Assembly (NCBI GenBank): GCA_036172665.1
Contig: CM069870.1
Location: 20,248,001-20,312,000 of the forward strand
DNA from: Prosopocoilus inquinatus
Lineage: Eukaryota > Arthropoda > Insecta > Coleoptera > Lucanidae
Reading direction: 5' to 3'
Length of the DNA stretch: 64,000 nt
Both the position numbers and the translations under genes were made by a program. The notes under the pieces were generated by a model that saw nothing but the letters and a program-made list of their open reading frames with translations, did not search any database and had not been told where the DNA came from. The stretch's first letter is position 1. Every line of letters starts with the position of its first letter. This document shows positions 34,801 through 45,990 of the stretch, in pieces.

Positions 34801-36229
34801 TTTAACCAACGAGCCACCTCTAGAAAGCGATTTTCTTTTTTTTTCTTGGTAGGTAGTTAGAAGTTTAATAGCCGAAAATGCTCCCCCAGGGATGTTTCTC
34901 TCGAAACGTCAGAACAGGGCCGTTATTTACCTAAATACTTTTCCACTCTCTCCCTAAGAGGTTTTCTCCTCGATTAATTTACTGAAGGTATTGAAGGTAC
35001 TTAAAATTAGTAAAACAAGTTAATTTTAACAAATATATTGAAAGAAACAATTTTAGGTGCCTAAAACAGGCTCATAAATATCCAGAATATGCACACAAAT
35101 AAAGTATAAATCGTTTTCAAAATATTTAGGTATAATTAGTCATAAGAAAATCAAATAAACAACCTAGAAACATATTTTATTATTTTTATTATTTATCCTA
35201 AATAGCGTTTTCGAGTAGTTGACTCCGAAAGAATTGATCGTCCGGAATATTTTTCTAGAAACTATTTAAAAATAAGATCCGCAGCTTTCCCGAACATATC
35301 TGCGGTATCAATTGTGAGCCTTTCCGGCAACCTTTGCCAAAAAGGCCGACTGTTCAACGGATGGCGCCGGTCCATCTGGCCACGAAATACCTAGGCGTCT
35401 CGGTCCACGGTCGTAACAATATTCTTGTCTTTATTTTTATAAAATTGTTGCGTTCTATGAAAATTTGGATACGAGAAGATTAATTATACTGCGGTCGGTA
35501 AGCAAAATAATACCGCTTGAAATCAAATTTCTAGTGTTAGGAACCAAATCTGTTTTATGGATAATCGGTTAGCCACTTTCGGATTATTCGCGGATTAAAC
35601 AAAACTGAAAACTGACTATCCGAATAAGTTATTCGAATATCCAATTATTTGAATAACCGGATATTCGAATATTATCGGTTTCTGGATAAAGGGATATTCG
35701 TTATATTTTATTTTAAATAATAATTTCATTTCATATTCCAAGTATTTTTGGAATATACGACCATTTTAAAATCGGGCCTCAGAATTAAAATTCAATCGAA
35801 TCTCGGTATTATTCGGTTTCAATTTTTGCCGGTGTTCGTCAACACTACTAATCATTGCCAACGATAAAAAAACCCTTGCCTCTCTCGATTTATATTATTA
35901 TCAAACTGTGGAAGTTCAGGAATGTTCCTCTTCTGTTGTTAAATATTACAGTGATAGGGCCCAGTTATACGTAATTAGTGTTCAAACTGTAAATCTGTAT
36001 AATGCCTATTTATGCATAAATGCTTATTTCGAATAAAAATGCCTAAAATATGCCTTGTTTCTAAAAACTCTCAGAATAAATTTAAAATTTTCATAAATGA
36101 GCAAATAAGTGCTTTCATTCCAGAACGGATAAAAAAATCACTTTTTTCTGTAATTGACGGTAAAGTAATTTGTAAGGTCAGTTTTATATACCTAGGAGAA
36201 AACCGGAAAAGTATTCCAGCGCGAACGTG
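34801..36229. other. No gene; TTCGAATA-rich stretch
   Basis: Between 35560 and 35705 the words TATTCG, TTCGAATA and GGATATTCG recur many times in both orientations, a cryptic palindromic repeat. A GTCGTAACAATATT word at 35411 resembles an LTR terminus but no start was found. Confidence 0.35.
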
Positions 36230-36496
36230 AAAATTTCTAAACGTCTCCACAAGTATCTAGGGGCGAGTGCATTAACTATAAAAGCAAAAATCGAGCGCTA
36301 CCGGGACAGTTTTTATTTAGCAAGCGGAGAATACGAACAGTATAGACGAACAAACAGCAAATTATAATGTTATTTGTTAAAATAAATGTCAGAGAATAAT
36401 ACTATTGTATTCCTCTTTTCGTATAAACGATTGTGTTTTATTAAAGTGTTTTAAATTATTTGACGAGTAGTATTTCTGAACCCCGAAGTCGTAACA
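36230..36496 (+). mobile_element. LTR-like promoter and terminator fragment
   Basis: TATAAAAGC (36277) is followed after about 28 bp by GGGACAGTTT, then AATAAATG and an end reading CGAAGTCGTAACA, like an LTR R-U5 terminus. The matching start and target duplication were not found, and there is no second copy in the window. Confidence 0.3.
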
Positions 36497-36542
36497 ATTC
36501 GCGAAGGAAAGCAAACGCTTTTCCCGCGTTACGCGTGTTTTT

Positions 36543-36582
36543 TTTTATTTAAACCACCCGAAGGATGATGGTTTAAATAAAA
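36543..36582. repeat. Perfect 14-bp hairpin
   Basis: TTTTATTTAAACCA and TGGTTTAAATAAAA flank a 12-nt loop (CCCGAAGGATGA). The right arm continues ACCATCCGAAG, which partly repeats the loop. Confidence 0.85.
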
Positions 36583-36706
36583 CCATCCGAAGAAGTCCCG
36601 TACTAGAACTGCATTGTCAGCTTTTCATATGCGCAACAGAAAATGAAGCACAGTGACTTATATTCAATATCATATTTCATCAAGTGCGCGATACTTTTTC
36701 GCATTC

Positions 36707-37420
36707 TTCTCTTTTTAATCTAATTGGTTTTCGCATTTTACTGACTGACATTTTATTCACGATTCATTTATTTTGATTCTTTGCAAAAATCTTCGACCAG
36801 AGAATCACTGTTTCTCATTTATTTATTTTTATCTATCCATTGTTCTATTGTGTTTTTCTGTTTTTCTATTCTTCTCTCTTTTATCGAATTGATTTCTGCC
36901 ATTTTACTGACTCTATTTTACAGTTCTCTTTTGTTTCTAACGAATTTGCTTTTATGTGCAAAAAATTTCGTCGATTTTCATTTTTTTTCCATCTTAGTAT
37001 TGCGGTACTTCTGTTTATTTTTTAAGAATTCTTTTTATGCTCTCGTATTTCTCTTTTGTTTATTTTTATCAAATTGATTTTGCGCATTTTGTTAACCAAC
37101 GCTTTTTCTACGGTTGTCTCTTTTTTTACTAGTTTTTTTATCGTCTGGAGATTCATTTGTTTTTTTATTCATCCTAGTCATCAATTTTATTTTGTTTCTT
37201 TTCTGTTTTTACCGTATTATTGACTTTTTTATAGTTTTTTCGCTTTTATTTTCTACGAACTACGTCGGGAAAACTTACTTTTCGTTCAGCTTGTCGATCT
37301 TCTTTTGTTTTCTGCTCGCTTCTCGTCTTGTATGTATTTTCTTGTAGTTTCTTTTATTTCTCTTTTATTTCCAATTTTTTTGCAGGTTAATTTGGTTTTT
37401 AAAATTTTTCTTTGTTTCTT
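36707..37420 (+). repeat. T-rich degenerate tandem repeat
   Basis: The plus strand is almost free of A-rich words and dominated by TTT, TTC and TCT. Landmarks (A/C)AATTG(G/A)TTTTCGCATTTTACTGAC-like recur at about 36718, 36886 and 37070, a spacing of roughly 170-185 bp. Phe/Leu-rich frames (36781-37077, 37114-37347) follow from composition and are not membrane proteins on present evidence. Confidence 0.5.
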
Positions 37421-38701
37421 TTACACGAAGTGTTTGGAATTAAAGTTCGCTACATGCAAGCGTTTCCGAAGAACATTAAGGACCGTTCGCACGAGGACAG
37501 ACGGACGTCATCAACTTACACTGTGGAACGACATCTTTTGGATGAATACGTGACTTGTGACCTAAGTAAGCACAATTTCGTACGTGTACAGAGTTGGGTA
37601 CTACCAAGTTGACTTTTAATTTTATTTGCTTTTTGGACGTTTCATAATCAGATACAAACTCATTGTCAGTAAATTAGTCACTTATTTAATTAAAATAAAA
37701 TAACATTTATTTCACGGATAGTATTAAGCTAGTGGCGGACGTAAACGATATACGGGCCCCGTTATTCGTGATTTAGTTTCCTAATCGGTCGAGTATTGTG
37801 CATTTTTAGATTTTTGCACTCTTTAACGTTGAGTAAGCGATAACATTTTTTTTAGAATTCATTAAACTAACTGAATTAATAAGTTGTATGGTAGGGGATT
37901 CAATTTATAACAGAAACTAACTTGGGAATCTGCAAACATTTGCGGCTAGCTACCGCTTCAATCAATCAAGTGTTCATTAAGCAAACGTTCTGCAATTTGA
38001 TCTTAACGCCCGCCCCTCCCCCTCCCCCACACCCCTGCTTTACAAGCTTGATTAACGGTGCTGCAATTAAGCCGATTTTATTTTAAGATTTAATTGCCCA
38101 TGCAATTTGTCTCCTCTCCGAATTGGAAACGTGGAGTTAAAGTTCGGCATCGCACCTCCTTCCCTCCCCTCCCCACCAGCGTATGAATAAATTACCCCCG
38201 TCCCGGTGCGGTGGTGGTTACAATTTAACGTTCGACGGCGGCAGCGCACCAGGTAGGGATAATTGCCAACATCTGACAAACGGTGAATCGATAGTTCGGG
38301 GGTTCCGATAAGCGCGTGCATGCAATTTACGCTTGCGACCCGAGCGTCATCTACCGGGGCGCGTCGCGACGCTGTTCAACTTTTACGCTTACAGTTATTG
38401 AAATTGCTCCGCTCGTAAAGTATCTGCGGCGATCTCCTCTTGAGTTTCGCAATTTGAATATTGTGATAAAAGTTTCGCCGGAGAGAGAGTAGATAATGTA
38501 TTTTTGGTCGATAAACATTTCACCCTTCGTAAACTTTTCGAATATATTGTCTGTGACTGTGACAGCATCGCGTTGATGCTATTTGAAAAATGTTCTTCTT
38601 GTTTCGCATTATTTGCCCCGGTTGTTCGCAGCAGGTTTTCATTCATATCAATCCCGTCCTTATTATTTAAAAAAGTCAGGGGCACTCAACCAATTTGAAA
38701 A
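37421..38701. other. No gene; GC-richer patch
   Basis: Around 38005-38360 it is richer in C and CpG (CCCGCCCCTCCCCCTCCCCC at 38008), with AATTAAGCCGATTTTATTTT nearby. Possible regulatory DNA; nothing specific recognised. Confidence 0.25.
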
Positions 38702-38967
38702 TTAAGGAGAGAGAAACACGCGTTCAAGATTACAAAGCTCTAGACGGATGTTAAAACAATTTTTCGAAAACTATGGAGAGAATAACACGCGTGCAAGTTT
38801 TAAAAGCTCTAGACGAACATTAAAATATTTTTTTCGAAAAATAGAATGAGAGAAACTGCGTCCAAGCTTGAAAAGCCTCAGATGAATATTAAAATATTTT
38901 GTTTCGGAAACTACAGGTAGAGAGAAACATCCGTCCAAGTTTGAAAAGCTCCAGACGAACATTATAA
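38702..38967 (-). repeat. Minisatellite, 69-bp unit, four copies
   Basis: AAAGCTCTAGACG(A/G)A and variants recur at 38734, 38803, 38872 and 38945. Each unit carries GAGAGAAAC, CGT(T/G/C)CAAG and TTTTCGAAAA-like words. Read on the minus strand the array is stop-poor (38771-38962), a composition effect. Confidence 0.9.
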
Positions 38968-39572
38968 ATCACTTTTTCATCCTTTTGTTTTGTATACGCG
39001 CTATTCAGAAGATTCAGAACTTTTGGTTTTATTGATTGTATAATCAATTGCCGAACAGCTTTAAGGGTCGATTTTACATTAGAACTTTAAATTCAAAGTT
39101 ACTTTAACCTAAAAAAATACATTTGTTTCTCTATTATTAGTGTGACTTTAAATTAAAGCATCCTTATTGTCTGATTAGAAAACGCTCATTTAAAAAAAGG
39201 CATTGAGAATTGCTTTATTTAATAAACAAATCGTCTATTCATTCAAAAACTTTTATTTATAATCTATTTATTTCATCTCTTATTTGTCATCACATGATGT
39301 AATATTTCTTGTCAGGTTTGACGGTGTGCTCATCACAAACTCACATAACAATTCATTTTCCTTAATTGTTTTTCTTTAATTTTTTTAAATTTAGAGTAAT
39401 TTATATTGTTTTTTCCTTTCTAGTTTTATAGTTTTCTTTTTCTTTTTTTTTTCATTCATAGTTGTACATTTCTTATTTCGTATCAGTAACACAATAAAGT
39501 CTGTGGTTATTATTATTATTATTTTTATTAATTTAGTAAACCGCCAAAAAGAAACAGAATACTTTCTAAACA
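38968..39572. other. A/T-rich spacer
   Basis: No feature recognised before the RT relic; contains an (ATT)n tract at about 39508-39530. Confidence 0.35.
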
Positions 39573-39755
39573 AAACTTAACAACATCTTAAATGAAGCTT
39601 TTCTCAGTAGTACATTCAACCACGGTGTTCCACAGGGACCTCTTCTAGGACCTAACTTATTTCTTATTTACATAAAATAATTTGTTACAATCGAAAGTCG
39701 ATGGTCTACCAATTTCTTACACTGCCGACACTGTTCTTTATTACTGTTTTTTTCT
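39573..39755 (+). pseudogene. LINE-type reverse transcriptase relic
   Basis: One frame (39573-39680) reads through a conserved RT block with VPQGPLLGP followed by LFLIYI, where non-LTR elements have VPQG-x-x-LGPLLF-x-x-YIND. It ends at a stop. In the next frame (39682-39750) follows G-LPISYTADTVLYY, matching the catalytic YADD region with the second Asp pair disrupted. So about 60 residues survive of a domain normally several hundred long, with one frameshift, one stop and a damaged catalytic motif. Clade not determinable; Jockey/R1/CR1-like elements are candidates. No upstream or downstream coding was found. Confidence 0.75.
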
Positions 39756-39920
39756 TCCTTCGTTTTACACTATTCTTCAAACAATAGAAGGTCATTTGAT
39801 CTCAGACTTTCTTCCCAAAATGACGTTCTGTAATACGTCTGTAACATTTGATTTACGTAACTGCAACTCTTTTTTTTTCTGTTTTTCTTTGCAGAGAAGT
39901 AAATGTATTTTGTAACAGAT

Positions 39921-40208
39921 GAAAGTAATTAATGACGCTATGAGTATGACGTCACCTAAGAAACGGTTGCGCCATCTCTCAGAAATATACCGGAATTTTA
40001 AAGCGACTCTCATACGACATACAAACTCAATGCGTTCATGTCACATGAGCTTAAATGAAGCACCAAAGAAAGTAATTCATGACGCTATGAGGATGACGTG
40101 ACCGATGAGATGGTGGCGTCATCTCATATAAATTTACTGGAATTATAAAACGACCCCCATACGACATACAAACTCAATATTCATGTCACGTGAGCTTAAA
40201 TGAAGTAC
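39921..40208 (+). repeat. Two-copy tandem repeat, 147 bp
   Basis: Units start GAAAGTAATT(A/C)ATGACGCTAT at 39921 and 40068 and share ATGACGT, GCGTCATCTC or GCGCCATCTC, ACGACATACAAACTCAAT and TGAGCTTAAATGAAG. Confidence 0.9.
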
Positions 40209-41212
40209 AATTTTTTTGAACTTAATTTCTAGTGTCTGTCTCTCTTTATTTTGTTATTCTTTTCAAGTGTTCCATTTCTTGTTGTTTTATAAGTAATATT
40301 CATCATAAATTCTTTATTCATATTTATTTATCTTTGTTCATATTTATTTATTTAGCGCAGCTTCTATCGACTCCAGTTTCAACCACTCTTTGTAAATGTC
40401 ATGTCTTTTAACTTTTTTCATCATTTTTCTTAGAATAAGTATTTCCATTTTTTAACTTACTTTAGCTGTTCGTTAAAATCCAGAGCAATGAAGAGCTTCT
40501 ACTGTTTCTTCTTCCTTTTAATTTCCTGTCATATTTAATGATTCTTTTTTAACTTGTTTTTGGCTTTGAATATTCCTTTCACTTCAGTATTTCCAATTAT
40601 TATTTTTTTTTAAGAAAACCTTATTATCTAGTTATTCTTCGAATAACTTCCTCGTAATATCTGGAATACGGACTGTTAACTTTACTTTGACGTTCCAATT
40701 TCTAGAATAATCGTCGCAAGTTTGTTTCTCACTAAAACTTATACATATATTAACTTTGTTGTCTTTTTATTAAATTTGATCTTTAAGTTTTTTCTTTCTT
40801 CACAATTTGTTGTTTACGTCTTATCCTGTTCCTCGTCTCTATTGTTTTCCTTATCTTTTAAGCTTATTTCACAGCTTGTTGTGTGTGCATTTGTCCTTCA
40901 CACAGTTTGTTACTTACTTCTTTCTTAACTTGAACGTAACTGAGCATTTCTTTTAATTTTTTTTCTGTGATAATAGGATTTTTATAACACAAATTGTTCC
41001 ACGCCTCTCGAATTAATTTTGTGGTTCAATTTGCAGGCTGTTTTTATGCACACATTTTTTTATTGCCTTATGTAAATTTTACCAGCCGGAGTTTCTATTT
41101 TTATCTCTGATAGCACAATCTTTTGCAAAGCGTCTGCAACATAGTTTCCGAGTTTTATCTGAGAACCTGATTGAATGTTTCTATTTCTAATCGTAATCGT
41201 AAGAAAAGAGCT
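40209..41212. other. T-rich sequence, no gene seen
   Basis: Plus strand strongly T-skewed; the 40722-40928 frame (Phe/Leu/Val-rich) is compositional. Confidence 0.35.
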
Positions 41213-41258
41213 CTCAACGTTTCACTATCGATTGATAGCTTGGATAGTGAAACGGGTT
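41213..41258 (-). ncRNA. Decayed hammerhead-like hairpin
   Basis: On the minus strand it reads CACTATCCAAGCTATCAATC and GATAGTGAAACGTTGAG, aligning with 63754-63790 (CACTGACGAAGCTATAAATC, then TATAGCGAAACGTTGAG). The CTGACGA core is CTATCCA here. A 12-bp perfect stem (CGTTTCACTATC with GATAGTGAAACG) is now the dominant fold. A relic related to the 63.7-kb motif, not a working ribozyme. Confidence 0.5.
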
Positions 41259-41529
41259 GAATGCGGTTTCCAATTTTAATAGTGTCCGGTTAAAGTTTTA
41301 AAACTGTTTCCTTATAATTTCCCTCGGACAAGAGTCGACTTCAAATTTATTCTGATCATTGAGAACGGCCATAAAATCCGACGACGTTCCATTTTTTTCT
41401 GTTACAAGATTCTGCGAGCTGCAATTATTTCTACGTTTGTTATTTCGACGGAATGATTATGTTGCGTTCACATTTGACACTTCATGTGATTGGTCCTCTT
41501 TATGCCAGCTCATACCCGGTTGGATTTTG

Positions 41530-42280
41530 CTGATGTCACAGTGATTTCGATTGGTGCAAACCCTTCCCTCCTGCGTTAGAGGTAAGGCCGGGTTTGGCTT
41601 TATTAATTTGCGTCATGCGTGGTGCACGTTATGATGTCTTCAGGGTCCGGTGGTGGTGTCGGAGGGGGCTCTGCCTAAGCTTTCGTTATATAAGTTCGCA
41701 GCTGCACTTGTTTTCAAATGAGTCATATTGAAACTTGATTTCTAAATTATAAATTCTTCTAATTAGCACTGAAAGGATTAAAAAAAGTGGTGCGGATTAT
41801 TATTGCAACGAAGCGGTGAGATATTATAAATACAACATCTCAGTGCAGTATAGCAATTTTGAACAATCGGCGAGTCAGAGAAGTAGTGCATTCATGAAAG
41901 CGGCGTTACTCACAGTATTTTACTGGTTAAATGAATGTCTGCGAGAGATGCGCGCTAGAAACCTCAGTGTCAGTAGCGGTCGGGCGCCGCGCGATTTTAA
42001 AAACATATTTGTATAATAATTTATTATATTTTACATATTCAAAAGCAGCGAAGAGTTATTGTTAACTATTGGAATTTGCAATTGTGAATTGTAATATCTG
42101 AACGCAGCCTGCGGCTAACAGCCAGCACCTGAACGCGACCCCTTCCAGGCATGTACGCGAACGCCATGACACGGTCATACATTTTGTAAGTTTCAGTACC
42201 TATGTATTATAAGTGTACAGACAATAAACTAATATAAATAGTCAGTGCGTGTTCCATCTCCCTCTCACCAATACATTACA
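41530..42280 (+). mobile_element. LTR-like segment
   Basis: TATATAAG (41688) with a plausible start site downstream, an AATAAAC signal (42222) and an end reading CAATACATTACA resemble a long terminal repeat. The left boundary is uncertain; one option starting TGTTTC at 41176 would give a TGAA direct repeat outside both ends, which could be chance. No coding region follows. The 41816-42016 frame has no domain. Confidence 0.3.
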
Positions 42281-43484
42281 TGAATATTCTGAGGATATCT
42301 AACTGCGCGAAAGCCCGAGTTGTAATATATGATGAGATATGAGCGCGTATAACAACGTAACGCAGGTTCCGTACTGGGACTGCCGCTGTCTGAAATCATT
42401 TTAATCCAGTTCACTTTTTTATATCCGCCGTCTGCTAATTAGTTTAAATGTAGAGAAAAAAATCTGTATTTTTACATGAAACAGTTTTTGATTTTATTTT
42501 TTGATTTGTTTTAGATGCAGGCTGTTTAAATATTCTAGATTACTTTACACGTCAATTCCTTTCTCGCTATATTCAATCACGTATCAGAGTTATTTAGATT
42601 TAACGTCAGGGCGTATTCGAATTCTATTTACTGCGATATGTAATAATAAATCTATCTGACATGTAGCAAGAAAATTGAGTTTGGTTCTCTAAAGACGAAC
42701 TCTCTCTCTCTCTCTTTGAAAGTTATTAATTTTCACAGACCTCTTCGGCAAGCGATATTAATATGAACCGGTAGTAAGTTTCACGGTTCGCTTCAAAGAG
42801 GAACTTCAATCATCCGAACAAGTTTTTCAGCGGTTTGTATTCTAACATCGTCCGTCTTTTTCTTCTTCGCTTTGAATTGTGCGAACGTCAACAGGTATTG
42901 CGGATCACATCGTAACACCGGAAACGGAACTAATTATGTTTAGCCGAGCACGTAAACGCTGAAATTAGATTAGATAACGCTGTGTCCCTTCTGAAACGAC
43001 CGAAGCGGAAACCGTTCGGCGTGAAATTTTATTAATAAGATCGTAAATTGGATCTTCCCCCGCGGTGGCGTGTTTTATTTCGTTTCGGTGGTACGTACAG
43101 GTATCTTTAATGGTCTTCTCACGTACGCATTGTTAGGATTATAAATTGGTTCTGGATTTCGAGAAACTAGGTCGCATAATATAAATGGATAATCCAAACG
43201 GCACTTCTTTATAGTCTCGCGTGTACATGATGACTGTCTTATATTTCATTCACGAGTTTCTCGTATGTATGAGAGACATTATTTGTTTTTAAAAATCCTC
43301 GTTCTGATTAAGTACTGAGAGTAGCTTCGTAACTCTTTGCTTATTTATGATGATGAAATACTGAAAGCTATGGTTTCATAACTCTATTAAATTCGTACTG
43401 TCGTAAATCTACCGCGTGATCATTTCCAATCCGGAACATAGGAGGTTGTTAGCATAACTACCCTTGTTAATGGTGACATTTTTC
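42281..43484. other. No gene; (TC)n and CpG-rich patch
   Basis: A short (TC)n lies near 42701-42715. From 42720 to 43130 the sequence is CpG-richer and repeat-free, a possible regulatory stretch. Nothing firm. Confidence 0.3.
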
Positions 43485-43706
43485 CACAGGGATGATATTC
43501 GGTGAGTGTGGCTTGCGTATTAGTCATTCCCGCGATATTTACTATCTACGATCACTAAGTGTCTTTTTGTTATTTCGTGAGCGCCGAATAAAGGACGGAT
43601 AAAGTATTTTTCTTTTTGTTATATGAATTTTTTTTGTATTTTCTTCGTGTTTGTGCTGTCGGCGTACTGTGGTTAAAAATTTTGCACTTATTTTACAAAC
43701 ACCCTG
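43485..43706 (+). repeat. Right end of CAGGGTGTT-end element, copy 2
   Basis: Partner of 2503-2666, with a 55-bp insertion near 43507-43575. Ends AACACCCTG... as AAACACCCTG followed by TATA, matching the TATA before 34025. Confidence 0.7.
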
Positions 43707-44871
43707 TATATTCGCAGTATAACCGAAGATTTCCGTGACCCCACGTACTACAAAATAATTCGGTGACATGTTAATTCGACTAAATTTATTATGATTTAGT
43801 TCGGACGCCCTGAATGACGTTTGATTGCGAGCTCTGAAACGCTGGCCGCCCGCCGCCGTATTCAGATGTGGCCAGCGGTTATTATTCCGCATGAATAAAC
43901 ATGTACGTAAGGGGTTGATTCGCCCCAAATTGCGGACTGCGAATGCGAATAATGCAAATCACTCGGCGCAAAAACCGGTCCTTGTTACGGCACGTTTTCA
44001 TTTTCAAACCCATTTCATCGCCACAACTAAATTTACCATAAACAATATTCTCAACGTCGATTGCCTATTATTAACACTTTAACTGTGGGGTCAAACAAAA
44101 AAAAAAAATGCTCCGGCAATATGATCCTCTTAAAAGCCCGCATACTGCGATCTCAGCCAATCAAATCATCTTATCATTACGTTACATTTAGCATTCGGCA
44201 TTTTACCAGAACCAGGTACAGACGTGTGTGTCGTACTTCCGTGAATTGTTGCTGATTATTGCGAAATTGTATTATTAATAGTGATGTACTGGTAGTATTT
44301 ATGCCTTGTGTATATTAAATTTGTTGATTTGTCATGAACAGCTCTGGTGGATTTTCCATTTCTGCAGTAAAAGACAGGTCCTTAGATGACGCCATTTTAG
44401 TTAACCCATGCTTATATTAGATTTCTTTGTTCCTACACAGAAATCCGCTCTCTGGTTCTATTTTAGTTTCGCATTCCGCATTCATTCTCGCTGTTTGAAT
44501 CTTCTGTATTCCGATATTCCTTTCCGGTTTGTTGGTCACCTGTACCGTCGTCGCTTGAGGGATAACGCCGTGTTGCGTCGTGCCCTGCTAGAAGGTCATC
44601 AAATAAGGTCACTAAATCAACACACTTACGTATTCAAGTAACGCCAATACATTCCCATTCCCAGATTCTTGTGTAACAAAGATAACAAATAAAAATGTCG
44701 CAAGAGCAACAAGGAAACCAACACTTTTAGGGAATTCTATTTACTACGATGGTAGTAGTTTACGTCTAGTCAAAAATGTATTAGGTTATGTTATTCTCCG
44801 CAGCCGCAGTAAAATGCCATTTGTGAAACGTCACTTTGATTAACAAGTTTTCGACTGTGTTTTTTTATTCC
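43707..44871. other. No gene seen
   Basis: Frames at 43542-43928 (minus, 128 codons) and 43825-44082 (plus) overlap each other on opposite strands and lack domains. No repeat partner. Confidence 0.35.
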
Positions 44872-45377
44872 TAGGCAAGATTATTGTGCGACAAGGATAG
44901 ATAGAAAAAATCACTAATGTCGCTATCTGAACACGAAGTGTGTCGATTCAGAACCTCAACCAGAAATTGTTAAGAGTGCCAATCAAATTTTAAAACATAT
45001 TCACGAAAGCATGTTTTCTTCAGAATTAAATTGAAAATAGAATCGGGCGGGAATCATTCAGAGCAAAAAGAAAGAAAGAAACAAAAATTTTTTTTCATAC
45101 CAGTTATTTTCCAGGAAGGCTTACAGCGCCATCTCTTGACGAATATGAGAAAAATGCATTCATCGAATTTTAAAGCACGTTTCTTTTTTGTGGAAAACGT
45201 GGGATTAAAACGCGCCAGGAATCCTACAGATCGCCATCTCTTGGCGGAAAGGGAAAATCATGTCAATCAAATTTAAAACAAGATTTCCCTAGACATGATA
45301 ATTGTGCAACAAGGATAGATAGAAAAAATCACTAACGTCGCTAACTGAACACGAAGTGTGTCGATTTAGAACCTTAT
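44872..45377 (+). repeat. Segment flanked by 90-bp direct repeats
   Basis: 44872-44962 and 45287-45377 share TTGTGC(G/A)ACAAGGATAGAT, AGAAAAAATCACTAA, GTCGCTA and ACACGAAGTGTGTCGATT with few differences, 415 bp apart. The enclosed sequence holds two GCCATCTCTTG(A/G)CG blocks (45131 and 45230). It could be a short terminal-repeat element or a segmental tandem duplication. Confidence 0.75.
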
Positions 45378-45399
45378 GACGCCAGACAAATTTGACAAC

Positions 45400-45990
45400 A
45401 GGTATTTGACAACTACATTCAACGCAATCGTAACGTATTGTTTTAATTATCGTTAATAGATTAGTGAGTGTCGTATTTAACGAAAGAATTGTGCAATATG
45501 TGCAATAACTTTATTTGTCGTTTTGAAGTAAAGTTAAATTACGTTTGGTTGAGAGATTATATAATACCGCTTCACATTTGTGAAGTTTAAATTTCTAATA
45601 ACATAGGTAACGTTCGATAGTTTAAATAGCAAGTTTTAACCCTAGCCTTGTAGGTATGTACGTGTGGCTAACTCGAGTCGAGCTTCCGAGCCATAGTGAT
45701 TAAGATTGTTGTACATAGTTTTGAGTATTGTTCGAAGACACGTATACGTTTTAAGTACGTGTTATTGTTTTTGTGGCGACGAACAATTATTTTGAATGAT
45801 TCTCTTGGGATATTTCGAAATTTTAGCGCACGCTGCGATTCTTAGAGGCGGTTCGCAGTGCCGCATCTTTCAACTTTGACTACCCCAACCCTTTCTCCTT
45901 CTGAGATGCCAGCTCGGGACAGCTGATTGCCTTCTTCAGCGCTAATTTGCTACCGATTTTCTAAATCGTGCAGGAGATAGATTAAAAATT
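45400..45990 (+). repeat. Dispersed repeat family F, copy 1
   Basis: Strongest match with 51640-51880: GCGACGAACAATTATTTTG, CACGCTGCGAT(T/C)CT, AGCTCGGGACAGCTGATTG, CTTCTTCAGCG(C/T)TAATTTGC. Weaker similarity extends upstream (GTAACGTATT(G/A)TTTTAATT). Confidence 0.75.

Noticed and set aside
34880..34925. GTTTCTCTCGAAACGTCAG as a hammerhead
   Set aside because: It has a GAAACGTCAG word similar to hammerhead-like repeats, but no CUGANGA core or stem II can be placed.
36781..37347. Hydrophobic Phe/Leu-rich frames as membrane proteins
   Set aside because: The hydrophobicity follows directly from T-rich low-complexity sequence.
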